Below are positions 26,718-35,700 of a stretch of DNA of 64,000 nucleotides, one piece after another. The stretch covers positions 6,828,001-6,892,000 of the forward strand of contig NZ_CP130886.1 in NCBI RefSeq assembly GCF_030622045.1, given 5' to 3'. The number at the start of each line of letters is the position of its first letter. Within the stretch, counting starts at the first letter, position 1. Position numbers and translations under genes: made by a program. The stretch comes from Planctellipticum variicoloris. Lineage in GTDB: Bacteria > Planctomycetota > Planctomycetia > Planctomycetales > Planctomycetaceae. The notes beneath the pieces were generated by a model. That model ran no database searches and was not told the DNA's origin. It saw only the letters and a list, made by a program, of their open reading frames with translations.

Positions 26718-27599
26718 CTAACGCGACTTTGTCGCCAGCCACTTATGAATTGTGTCGTAAACGTCTTCAGCTTTTGATCGATTCGAGCTCCACAGGCGAA
26801 CAAAACTACGAACCGCATTGGCATGTGGACTGCGAGCGTCCTCAAGCCTCGCAACCGCCGCTTCTCCATGGAGTCGGTCTTGCACCGAACTCGCGGCGCT
26901 GTCGCGCTGCCTAAGTGCAAAATACACGTGCTCTAAACGTTCGGCACGGGACTTCAACAGTCCGGTCCGAGGGCCAGTCTCATCCAGTCCGAAAAAGTCA
27001 ATTGTTACCAGCGCCCGCAGCCTGGAAAAGCCTGTCCGACGGGCTTTCGGCGAAATCCCAAAGAAGGCGATTAGGTCCTCCGGCTTATCATCAAGATCAG
27101 ACAGAGGGTAGATGAGATAGGCCTTCTCAACAGTCAAAGCAGTCGGATCGTCACTCTTAAACAAAGGCTTCTGATAAGTGGGAAATCGATCGCCCTTGTG
27201 AGTGGTGTTGCACGTTTTGCAGGAAACGATGTAATTGAGCGGATGATAAGCGAGCAATGTGTAACCGCCGCTCGACCGATGCGCCTGCTTGAAAGCAGTT
27301 ACACCTTTCTCCACAAGATGCTCGGGGACGGCCCACGGCGATACTCGATTCTTCGGGCGAAAGTGTTCGACATCGCATTCAATGGCTTGCTCGGCCTCGA
27401 TCTCCCGCTCGCAAAACGCGCACTTTGGGCCCTGAATCTCCATATAGACGGACTTGATCTCACTCCATATGCCGGTAATGGTCGTTCGGGTGCCGGCACG
27501 CAGCTCGCCGGTCCGCTGCTGCGCGCGTTGTCGCCACGTCTTGTTGCAGGCATCAATTTTCTGGTAGAGCTCATCGGCCGTAATCGCGTAATGAATCAT
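26718..27599 (-). CDS. ptuB: Septu-like HNH nuclease PtuB (TIGR02646-like)
   Basis: A 293-residue protein with the PtuB-type HNH signature: KCAFCEREIE near residue 60, CDVEHFRPKNRV near 75, and VSCKTCNTTHKGDRFP near 130, preserving the metal-binding cysteines and the catalytic His. The ATG overlaps the ptuA stop by four bases, so both proteins are made together. In Septu and in retron-linked versions, the ATPase PtuA assembles with PtuB and controls its nuclease. Placement between pglX and the DUF262 cassette makes this a second defence system carried within the BREX operon. Confidence 0.85.
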   Translation of the reverse strand: MIHYAITADELYQKIDACNKTWRQRAQQRTGELRAGTRTTITGIWSEIKSVYMEIQGPKCAFCEREIEAEQAIECDVEHFRPKNRVSPWAVPEHLVEKGVTAFKQAHRSSGGYTLLAYHPLNYIVSCKTCNTTHKGDRFPTYQKPLFKSDDPTALTVEKAYLIYPLSDLDDKPEDLIAFFGISPKARRTGFSRLRALVTIDFFGLDETGPRTGLLKSRAERLEHVYFALRQRDSAASSVQDRLHGEAAVARLEDARSPHANAVRSFVRLWSSNRSKAEDVYDTIHKWLATKSR

Positions 27600-28843
27600 C
27601 GCGTCTCCTCCATTCCGCGAGCGAGACTTTCGACCAGCGCTTTCGCGGCCTGTTCATTGCCGTCGCGAGCCAGCAGAGTCAATCGATTGAGTTCACTGGA
27701 CTTCGCCCGTGATCGCGTCGTCTTCAGACCGAACAGCCCCGACACCAGCAACTGATCCGCATCCAGACCGTGAATGCTCTCCTCCAGACGCTTCACCGTC
27801 GTCCGGTTCGATTTCTCCCCCGCCTTCAGCGTGATGATGTTCATCCACTCCAGGCTCCCCGCCACCAGCGGACTGTGCGACGTGAAAATGAACTGCATCT
27901 TCGGCAACGCCTTCGCCACCGTCCCAATCACCTGCATCTGCCACTTCGGATGCAGGTGCAGATCGATCTCGTCCACCATTACGATCCCGCAGCCGTCGAT
28001 CAGCATCTTGCCCGACGGCGCCCCGAAACAGACGTGGTACAGCAGATCGGCCACCCAGCCGATAAACGCCCGGTATCCGTCCGACAGATGCTGAAACGGA
28101 ATCGGCATCCCCCCCCGCGAAAACAGATAATCCCCCCCGTCGTTCTGCTCCTCCGTAAACACATAGTTCCCCGGTTTCAGCAACCGGTTCAGCAGCGTCA
28201 CCACCTGCTTGTAACGCCCCGGATTGTGAGTCTTTTCGCGCGGCAGCCAGTACGACAACGGGATCAGCGAAAAGAAGTCCTCAAACAGGCTCTGCACCCG
28301 CTGCGCCCGCGCAAACGACTTCTTCGTCCGGGCCCCGACGTCCACGTTCTCGGCCCGCTCCACCCGCCGGGTGGCCCCGTAACCCACCACAAAGAACGCG
28401 TCGTTCTTCGAGCTGTAAACCAGCTTCCAGGCGTCCTTATCCGGTTCGGTGAACTCCCCCAGCTCCAGCTCCCCTTCCCGCGTAAACACCGTCCGCGACT
28501 TCAGCATCCGCCCCGCCGCCTGGTCCTGCGCATGCAGCAGCAGACCGGCGTCCACAATCGCCTTTTGCTCCCCCCAGCGAATCTGCGCGTTGTCCCCCAG
28601 CGAGGCATCCCGAGCCGCCGGCCCCAGCGCGGCCTGCGCAATCGCCCGCAGAATCGTGCTCTTCCCCGAGCCGTTGTCCCCCAGCAGCAGGTTGACGTTC
28701 GGCAGCCGCGGCTTCGGCAGCAGCTTTTCCTCCGCCTCAGTCTTTGGATGTCGCGGCCGGTACGCCTTGTCCGGATGCACGAACTCCAGTTCGTTCCTCA
28801 CGAACGTCCGGAGGTTCGCCAGCGCCAACGTCTCGACATACAT
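27596..28843 (-). CDS. ptuA: Septu-like AAA ATPase PtuA
   Basis: A 415-residue ABC-type AAA ATPase (AAA_15/AAA_21 group). It opens MYVETLALANLRTF, has Walker A NLLLGDNGSGKSTILRA near residue 55, a Walker B GIVMVDEIDLHLHPKWQ near 290 and a TSHSPLV switch motif near 325. This layout and the adjoining HNH gene match PtuA of Septu systems. It begins 11 bp after the pglX stop and so is probably co-transcribed with BREX. The C-terminus lacks a TOPRIM domain, which separates it from OLD-family nucleases. Confidence 0.85.
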   Translation of the reverse strand: MYVETLALANLRTFVRNELEFVHPDKAYRPRHPKTEAEEKLLPKPRLPNVNLLLGDNGSGKSTILRAIAQAALGPAARDASLGDNAQIRWGEQKAIVDAGLLLHAQDQAAGRMLKSRTVFTREGELELGEFTEPDKDAWKLVYSSKNDAFFVVGYGATRRVERAENVDVGARTKKSFARAQRVQSLFEDFFSLIPLSYWLPREKTHNPGRYKQVVTLLNRLLKPGNYVFTEEQNDGGDYLFSRGGMPIPFQHLSDGYRAFIGWVADLLYHVCFGAPSGKMLIDGCGIVMVDEIDLHLHPKWQMQVIGTVAKALPKMQFIFTSHSPLVAGSLEWMNIITLKAGEKSNRTTVKRLEESIHGLDADQLLVSGLFGLKTTRSRAKSSELNRLTLLARDGNEQAAKALVESLARGMEETR

Positions 28844-28854
28844 CGCAATGTCCC

Positions 28855-31800
28855 TTACGAAGTCTTCTTCCGACCCTTACCCACCTTCGCCGGCGGCTTC
28901 CACCCCTTCAGCTCCGCCACCGTCAGCCCCAGCTCGCGGGCCTCTTCCTGCACGAACCCTTCAAAATAATCCCCCATCGCCTGGCCGCCGAAAGCCGCGT
29001 CCGGGGCGTTGTGCCATTGTTTCAGCCAGGGGACCAGTTCCGCCAGACCCGCCAGCAGCGGCGGCAGCCGGGGATCGTCCCGGCCGCCCAGCCGTTCCTG
29101 CACGTCGACGTAGTACGCGCTGATCGCCTGCGCGAGCTGCAGGTGATCGTACCCCGCCCAGGCGATCATCGCCGTCCCGTCTGCCCCGTCGCAGTGCGGA
29201 AAACTGACCCACCGCTCCTTCGGCACATCCAGCTTGCCGCGCAGCCGCCAGAAATCGCTCTTCAGAAAGTCGGCGCTGGTGTACTTGGGCGGGACGGGAA
29301 TCGTGCCGACCGCCTCGCCGGCGTCTTCCCGGCGCTGCAGGTCCCAGGTCTTTTCCCACTCGGCCCGATTGCGGAGCCCCTTGTCCTTGTAGCGGAGGAC
29401 GGGCAGCAGCGGCACGCTCTCGGCGGCGACCAATTCTTCGACCAGCCGCTGGACGTCGAACGCCGGGTCGTCGCGGTAGAGGGCCCCGACCTCCTGGAAC
29501 TGCGGATCGTTCCGGGCGATGTCGGCGAGCTTCGCCACGGAGATCAGCCCGATGTCGACCTGCGACGTCGGAGTCCCGGCGTCGTTCATCCGGCCGTCAA
29601 AGTCGAAGTAGCTCTCCAGCCGATCGAGGAGCCATTCGCGCAGGGCGCGTTCGAGCTGCGACTCCCACGGCTCGGTGTTCCAGCGGCGTTTGTATTCGGG
29701 CTGTTCGATCAGCCGGATGTTCGGGTCGGTCTCGATCAGCTCGATCCGGCGTTCGACCAGCCGGCGGTAATCGGCGGGCCAGTCGGCGGGGAGTTCGGTG
29801 ATGGGGGTGGAGCCGTGGCGGGCGAACCAGGTAGTCTGCGTTTCGCCGGCCGCCATCTTCCGGGCCAGCACAATCTCGAACGCCCGCTGGCCGAGCTGCA
29901 GCGCGGGCGGTTCGGGGAGCGTGAGGTCTTCGTCGAGCAGGCCGTAGAGGCGGTAGCATTCCCAGTCGAGTTCTTCCTGGGCGGCGATCATCTGCCCTCG
30001 GACTTCATGCGACACAGCGAGAGCATGCGTAATCGCATCCCGCGAAAGCACACCCTGTCGTCTCAAAGAGTTTGGTGAGACTGCCTCGTGTTTCTGGCCG
30101 AGGACATCAAGGAGACGCGGCAACGCAACCGAAAGACTCTCCGGAAGAGGAATATCCTCAACGCTCGTGGCATTAAAGTTGAACCTCTCGTCCCACAGAG
30201 TACGCCGGACTCGCGCACCCTCCTGCCCGACGTGGTCACCACCTTTGGGAAAGCATACCTGCTTAATCCAGAAGCACGCAGTTGAGCTATTCAGGCAGCC
30301 AAGCACAGAAAGGTAGTCGCCCTCGTCTGCCCCATCCATCAGCTTAATAATGCGCGAGGTCTCTTTTGAGAGCTGCCCACGGCGGTCAAGAATGAAATTG
30401 TTGTGCGTGGAAACAAATGCGTAAATAATAGTCCATTTCGTAAGCAGTCGCTCCAGTGAGACCTGGTGCCACTCCCACCACGGACGCCCCTCCTCGAAAT
30501 AGGTGCGTTTGTTGAAAGTGGCGCGGTTTCCCAAGACTGTGCGGCAATGCCAACACCACCGATGAACGCCGGGGATTTCAGGCAAGTCGATCAGATCGGT
30601 GCGTCCATACGGAAACAACGCAAAGTCTCCATCGTCGATCACCCAGTCTCTGAGTTCCTCGCCTAGGATCAGTCGTCGTATTGCGTGGCGTTCCACCTTC
30701 CTGCGCTGAAAGCAACGCTCAGGAGCAAGAATCACCTGATCCGCGTTTGTCATGCCGAATACGCCGACCACGCTTGCAATGCTACGAAGGGTCCGTTCAT
30801 TTTTGCGTTCAAGTGCCTCCTTCAACTGCGAAAGCCCACCACCTCCTATTGACCACGGGTGTTTTTGGAACTGTGCACGTGATGAGTCAGAAACATTTAC
30901 AAACTCATTCGGCGATTCCGGCGTGTCGATGTGAGCGACAATCAATGACCACACTAACCCATGTGAAGGATCTCGAGGTGTTGCAGGTTCACCTTTAATG
31001 CCCATTACCGTCCGAAGCGTGCTTGATAATGGCCGTCTATTTCGCCCAAGTAGAATGACTGTGGGCGTGCCATGTCCGGGGATATATGCGCCGCTAGTGT
31101 CAATTACGTGCGTTAGATCTACTGTCGGGAGGAAGTCCTCGATGAGCTTCTGGCCGAAGGCCGCTTTCATAAACGCGTTACCGGTGATCTGCCCCGTGTA
31201 CCCTCCGGCGACCGCCAGCCGGAAGATGCGTTCGAGAAATGGCACTGTCAGCGAATACTTCATGTGGCACGAATGAAAGCGTCTTCGGTAACGCTCATTG
31301 AGCTGCTGATCATTTGGCGTAATGTAGGGCGGGTTGGCGACGACTGCGTGATACGTCCCAGACCGAAGGATCGACTTCAACGCTGACAGGTCTTCGCTTT
31401 GATAGGCGTGCTCACACTCGGTATCTTCGGATGCCTCAGCGAGGATTTCCTGGAACTCCAATTGTCCCTTTGAGTAGTGTTTGCTCCCACTTTTGAGTGG
31501 AGCGTGCAGCAGCGAATCGCCGCAGACCACATTCAGCCGGAACGCTGGGGCGTCGGCCAGCCGCCGGATGCCGCAGGCCCGCAGCGCCGCCAGCAGCAGC
31601 CGGAACCGCGCAATGGCGATCGCGTACGGGTTCACATCGACGCCGTGAATGCTGTCGAGCGCCCGCTGAACGAGGACCCGCACATTGGTGCCGGGTTCGA
31701 GCCGCTGCCAGCGATCGAGGATGCGTCGGAAGGCACCGAGCAGGAAGTGCCCGCTGCCACACGCCGGATCGATCATGCGGAAGAGTTGAGCGTTGAGAGT

Positions 31801-32529
31801 TGAGAGTTGAGGGTCGGAGGCCGGTGCTCCGTCCGCGGGGCCCAGGCCAAATTCTTCGATGGCCGGCTCCAGCGTTCGGTCGAGGATGAATTCTTCCACG
31901 AACTCCGGCGTCTGCAGCAGGGCGTACTTCTTACGGGCGGCTTCGGAGAGGTCCTGGTAGAGATCGCCGAGGAAGCGGGTGTCCCGGGCCGGGTCGGTGA
32001 AGTCGTGGACCAGGGCGCCCGTGTTGGCGTCGATCTTCTGGAAGAACCGCAGCAGTTCGCCGGCGGCGTCGCCCGAGAGCCAGTTTGGCAGTTCGCGGAG
32101 CGGGTTGTGGCCGCCAAACACGTCCCGCGTCCCCGGAAGCCCGGCCAGCTCGTCGAAGGTGTGGAGAAGGTAGTCCCGGTCGGTCTCCTTCGGATGCTGC
32201 CGGAAGTAGAGCTCGTGCTCGTCGCGGGCCCGCTGCAGCCGCTCCCCCGGCCCCGCAATCCACGGCGGCTCGATCAGACTGTTGTCTTCGAGGAAGCGCA
32301 CAAACACCGCCGACAACACCCAGGCCGCGGCGTGCTGCGTGACGGCGTCGCTCCGCCAGTCCTCATAGTTCTGCGCCGTCCGCTCGGCCTGCTGGGCCCG
32401 CTCAAATTCCTTTTTGAGCGTTTCGCCCACCTCGGGCACGTCGGCCGAGGCGCTCCGTTCGAGCAGATCGGCTTCGAGCTTCGCGAGGAGCTTTTGCAGG
32501 TCGGAGAGGAGAGCGGAGCGGTCGAGCAT
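28855..32529 (-). CDS. pglX: BREX DNA adenine methyltransferase PglX
   Basis: A 1,224-residue class I SAM-dependent adenine methyltransferase. Motif I is MIDPACGSGHFLLGAF near residue 254 and the catalytic NPPY motif is VVANPPYITPNDQQ near 398. The N-terminal 230 residues are helical and the long C-terminus would carry target recognition, as in other PglX proteins. PglX methylates one strand of a non-palindromic host motif and is also needed for exclusion. A stretch coding QLSTLNAQL, just before motif I, is encoded by four tandem heptamers at 31784-31811; a change in repeat number would shift the frame. It lies 122 bp after pglW. Confidence 0.95.
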   Translation of the reverse strand: MLDRSALLSDLQKLLAKLEADLLERSASADVPEVGETLKKEFERAQQAERTAQNYEDWRSDAVTQHAAAWVLSAVFVRFLEDNSLIEPPWIAGPGERLQRARDEHELYFRQHPKETDRDYLLHTFDELAGLPGTRDVFGGHNPLRELPNWLSGDAAGELLRFFQKIDANTGALVHDFTDPARDTRFLGDLYQDLSEAARKKYALLQTPEFVEEFILDRTLEPAIEEFGLGPADGAPASDPQLSTLNAQLFRMIDPACGSGHFLLGAFRRILDRWQRLEPGTNVRVLVQRALDSIHGVDVNPYAIAIARFRLLLAALRACGIRRLADAPAFRLNVVCGDSLLHAPLKSGSKHYSKGQLEFQEILAEASEDTECEHAYQSEDLSALKSILRSGTYHAVVANPPYITPNDQQLNERYRRRFHSCHMKYSLTVPFLERIFRLAVAGGYTGQITGNAFMKAAFGQKLIEDFLPTVDLTHVIDTSGAYIPGHGTPTVILLGRNRRPLSSTLRTVMGIKGEPATPRDPSHGLVWSLIVAHIDTPESPNEFVNVSDSSRAQFQKHPWSIGGGGLSQLKEALERKNERTLRSIASVVGVFGMTNADQVILAPERCFQRRKVERHAIRRLILGEELRDWVIDDGDFALFPYGRTDLIDLPEIPGVHRWCWHCRTVLGNRATFNKRTYFEEGRPWWEWHQVSLERLLTKWTIIYAFVSTHNNFILDRRGQLSKETSRIIKLMDGADEGDYLSVLGCLNSSTACFWIKQVCFPKGGDHVGQEGARVRRTLWDERFNFNATSVEDIPLPESLSVALPRLLDVLGQKHEAVSPNSLRRQGVLSRDAITHALAVSHEVRGQMIAAQEELDWECYRLYGLLDEDLTLPEPPALQLGQRAFEIVLARKMAAGETQTTWFARHGSTPITELPADWPADYRRLVERRIELIETDPNIRLIEQPEYKRRWNTEPWESQLERALREWLLDRLESYFDFDGRMNDAGTPTSQVDIGLISVAKLADIARNDPQFQEVGALYRDDPAFDVQRLVEELVAAESVPLLPVLRYKDKGLRNRAEWEKTWDLQRREDAGEAVGTIPVPPKYTSADFLKSDFWRLRGKLDVPKERWVSFPHCDGADGTAMIAWAGYDHLQLAQAISAYYVDVQERLGGRDDPRLPPLLAGLAELVPWLKQWHNAPDAAFGGQAMGDYFEGFVQEEARELGLTVAELKGWKPPAKVGKGRKKTS
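31784..31811. repeat. Four tandem heptanucleotides in pglX
   Basis: On the plus strand the units are agttgag, cgttgag, agttgag, agttgag; in the coding direction this is CTCAACT repeated. The unit length is not a multiple of three, so gain or loss of one unit would move pglX out of frame about 5-10 codons before the SAM-binding motif. Confidence 0.95.
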
Positions 32530-32572
32530 GGGAGGGGAGTTTTCAGATGAAAGACGGAAGACAAAGAGTTTG

Positions 32573-32726
32573 ACCGCGGAGGCGCGGAGAACGCGGAGTC
32601 AAGACGAGCAGAAAACGGCGGAAAGTTCTACAGAGACAAAGGGACGAGTTCTCACGAGCGATCCTGTTGAGCATCGGGTATTCGGTCTGCTCCCTCTCTT
32701 CTCCGCGACCTCCGCGCCTCCGCGGT
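32573..32726. repeat. Inverted 26-bp REP-like pair between pglX and pglW
   Basis: Arm 1 (32573-32598) begins accgcggaggcgcggag; arm 2 (32701-32726) is its reverse complement with 24 of 26 matches, separated by 102 bp. Arm 2 lies within the last codons of pglW and produces an unusual Arg/Glu-rich tail (TAEARRSRRREGADR). The GC-rich ccgcggaggcgcggag core looks like a dispersed palindromic (REP-like) element. The fold could slow or partly terminate transcription between pglW and pglX. Confidence 0.85.
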
Positions 32727-35700
32727 GAAATCCTCTTCCTCGTCCCGCTTCGATTTTCGTCCCCGATGCACGTTCTTGATCCAGCTCTGTGGGATCTTCG
32801 CCCGCTGGCCCGGACCGATGAGCGGGACCGATTTTCCGTCGAGGAGCGGCTGTTCTCCCGGAAGCAGTAGCCACAGACCGGGAATGCCATCCCGCCGGCC
32901 GACTTTCTGCGACAACCGGCTGAGCAGGTCCATCTGGCCGTACCGCGACAGCAGCCCGGCGTAGATCACGACCATCGTCTTCTGCGCCTGCAGCAGCCGG
33001 GCCTCGACCGCTGGCATCGCCCGGCCGACGAGCATCAGCAGCTTGTCCCAGTCCCCCTGGTTCGGCGCGGCGTCGGTCTGCAGCACCAGGTCCCAGTCGA
33101 CCTTCGCCTTCACGACCACGTCCTGCAGGGCGTCGAGGAAGACCCCTTCGAGGTCGATCAGCTCGACATCGAATCGCCGGCAGAGCTCGTCGCGCGCGGC
33201 GTCGAATTCCTTCGGCGATACCTGGAGGCAGAGGAACGCTCCTTCGGTCATCGCCCGCTGCAGTTTTTCCTCGAACTGCCGGGCGTCGGCCTCTTCCGGT
33301 GTGACCTCGCCGGGCTCGCCTCGACCCGAGAGGGTCTCCAGCCGGCTGGTCGGCGTGCTGCCGCTGGTGACGGAGAGCGAATTGCGGAACTTCGGCTTGT
33401 AAGCCCCCTGGCCCACTTTGAGCGTGGCGTCCCATTCGAATTCGAAACCCGCTTCCCGCAGCAGGTCGTCGAGCTGCGGCCGATCCGGCAGCGGCGCGGC
33501 CTCCGGATAGCGGCTGCTGACCCGTTCACGGATCTGCGGCACCGTCAGCGCGCTGACGCCGAAGATCGCCCCCTGCGACAACTTGAGGGTCCGCAGGGCC
33601 GACATGCCGCGTGGGTAAAGCTCCTGCCGGCTGGAGACCGCGGCCGTGCGTGAGACGGCGGCCGCCAGGCGGAGCAACCGGGGATCGGCGATGTCTGCAC
33701 CCGCAGGGGCCGGGACTTCGCGCAGACGTTCCAGCACCCGGGAGGCGCCGGCGAGGGGATCTTCGGCCGCCAGGCTGTCGGCCACGTCCCCCAGTTTCCC
33801 GGCCCAGGCGAGCAGCTCAGCATTGCGGGCGACGAGGACCCGGCCCCCATCGCGCTGCACGGCCAGCTTCGGATCGGACATTGTCCGTTCGACTTCGAGG
33901 GCGGCGCGGACCACCGCGCGAGCTCGATCGGTCCGCAGCGGCTCTTCGACCATCGAACCGCGGGCGACGAGGACGGCCTCGGCCAGTTCGGGGATCGTCA
34001 TCACGCCCCCCTGGCCGGCGACGATCCCGTCGAGGTCGATCCGCAGTTTCGTGAGGGCGGGGTCCTTGGCCCAGCGGGCCTGCAGCTTGCCGACGATCTG
34101 ACCGACGCGGGCGCGGGTAACGCCAACGACTCTGGCAATGTCGGCCTGCGCCGGCCACGGCCCGGCGTCTCCCAGCCCCAGCAGCAGCCGGACCACCTGG
34201 GTCACGGACTCTCCCTCTCGCGAGCCAGTCCTGAGCAGCCGCTCGGCCATCAGGTCGACGCTGAGCGTCGCCGAGGCCAGAGATTCAACCTGTGACTCGG
34301 GCTCCTCGGCAGCGGACTCCTCGGCGCCGGCCGGCTTACCGAGCCGGTCTCGCAGAATCTTAACGGCCGCCGCAATCTCGCGGCGGGTCTTGTTGCCAAC
34401 CCCCCGCAGACGCAGCAGACGTCCCCCGGGAGTCGAAAGCAGGTCTTCGACGGTCAGGATATTAGCGCGGTCGAGCACGTTGGTCGCCCGCGTCCCCAGG
34501 CCGAGTTCGAGGATCGAGGTGTCGAACGTCGCCTCGGCCAGCCGCTGTTCGAGCTCGGCTTTCCCGGCCGGATCGATGGGCGGACTGACCTGATCGACTT
34601 TCCGAAAACTGTCGCGCCAGGCCTGGAGCATGTCCTCGGCGTTGTCGAATCGTTCGGCGATATTGCGACGGAGGGCCCGACGGAAAAAGCCGATCAGCGG
34701 TTCGCGCAGGCCGGGATCGAACTTCTCAGCGTCGAGTGTGATTTCGACCGTCGACGGCAGCTGCGAGGCGTCCGATTTTCCATCCCCCCACTCCGGAAGC
34801 TGCCCGATTGCCAGTTCGTAGAGCGTCAGCGCTACTGCGTACCGCTCAGCATGCAGGTCCCACCGCGGAGGTTTGCGCAACCGCAGAAAGGGGTCGAGGT
34901 AGGCTTGGGTTCCCGCGACAATGTTCTCCGGGGGCATCCGCGACAGCGAGAAATCGAACAGCACCAGGTGCAGCTTGTCACCGCGGCCGACCATCCCGAT
35001 GGCGATGTTCTCGGGCTTGATATCGCGGTGCGGGATGCCCTGTTCTTCCAGATGGCTGACCACACCGAGCAGATCTTCGCCGAAACGCTGCAACAGATCG
35101 ATGTGCAGCGGTCCTTCGTGGTAAACCCGTCGGCCGAGAGTCTCGATCGACCGCTTGTCCTTGTCGACAAACACCGGCCGGAGCAACAGGCCCAGCCGGT
35201 CGCCGAGCTCGACGGTCTTCACATACTCCACGATGTGGGAGTGCCGGAGCTTCGCCAGGATGTCCGCTTCGTCCTGGATCCGGGCATTCTGCTCGGGAGA
35301 ATTCGCGACTTTGAGGACGAAGTCCTGGTCGTTCTGCTCGACCAGCAGGGCCACGGACGTCGAGCCCTGACCAATCCGCCGGACGACTCGATAGCCGCCG
35401 GGAAGGACATCGCCCGTCGCAGCCCGCGTCGGATCGTCGCCGTATTCGTGTTCCGGGGTGGTCAGCTCGTTCTCGACCTCGTCAAGCGTTTCCAGGAACA
35501 GGGCCACGGAGTCCGTCCGGTTCATGACAACCGGATGGGTGGCCCCCTGGATCAGGAGTTGGAGCCATTCCCCGGCGCCATTGAGCACGGAACTGATCTG
35601 CAGCCCGGTCGTATCCCGCAGCTTCTCGCTCAGTGCGATGGCGTCGGCCGCGGGTGGCTGGCCGGAGAAGATGTGGTAGGCGATGGCGCCCAAGGAGAAG

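Noticed and set aside
28744-30078. 444-codon plus-strand frame over ptuA and pglX
   Set aside because: Antisense shadow of two well-recognised genes.
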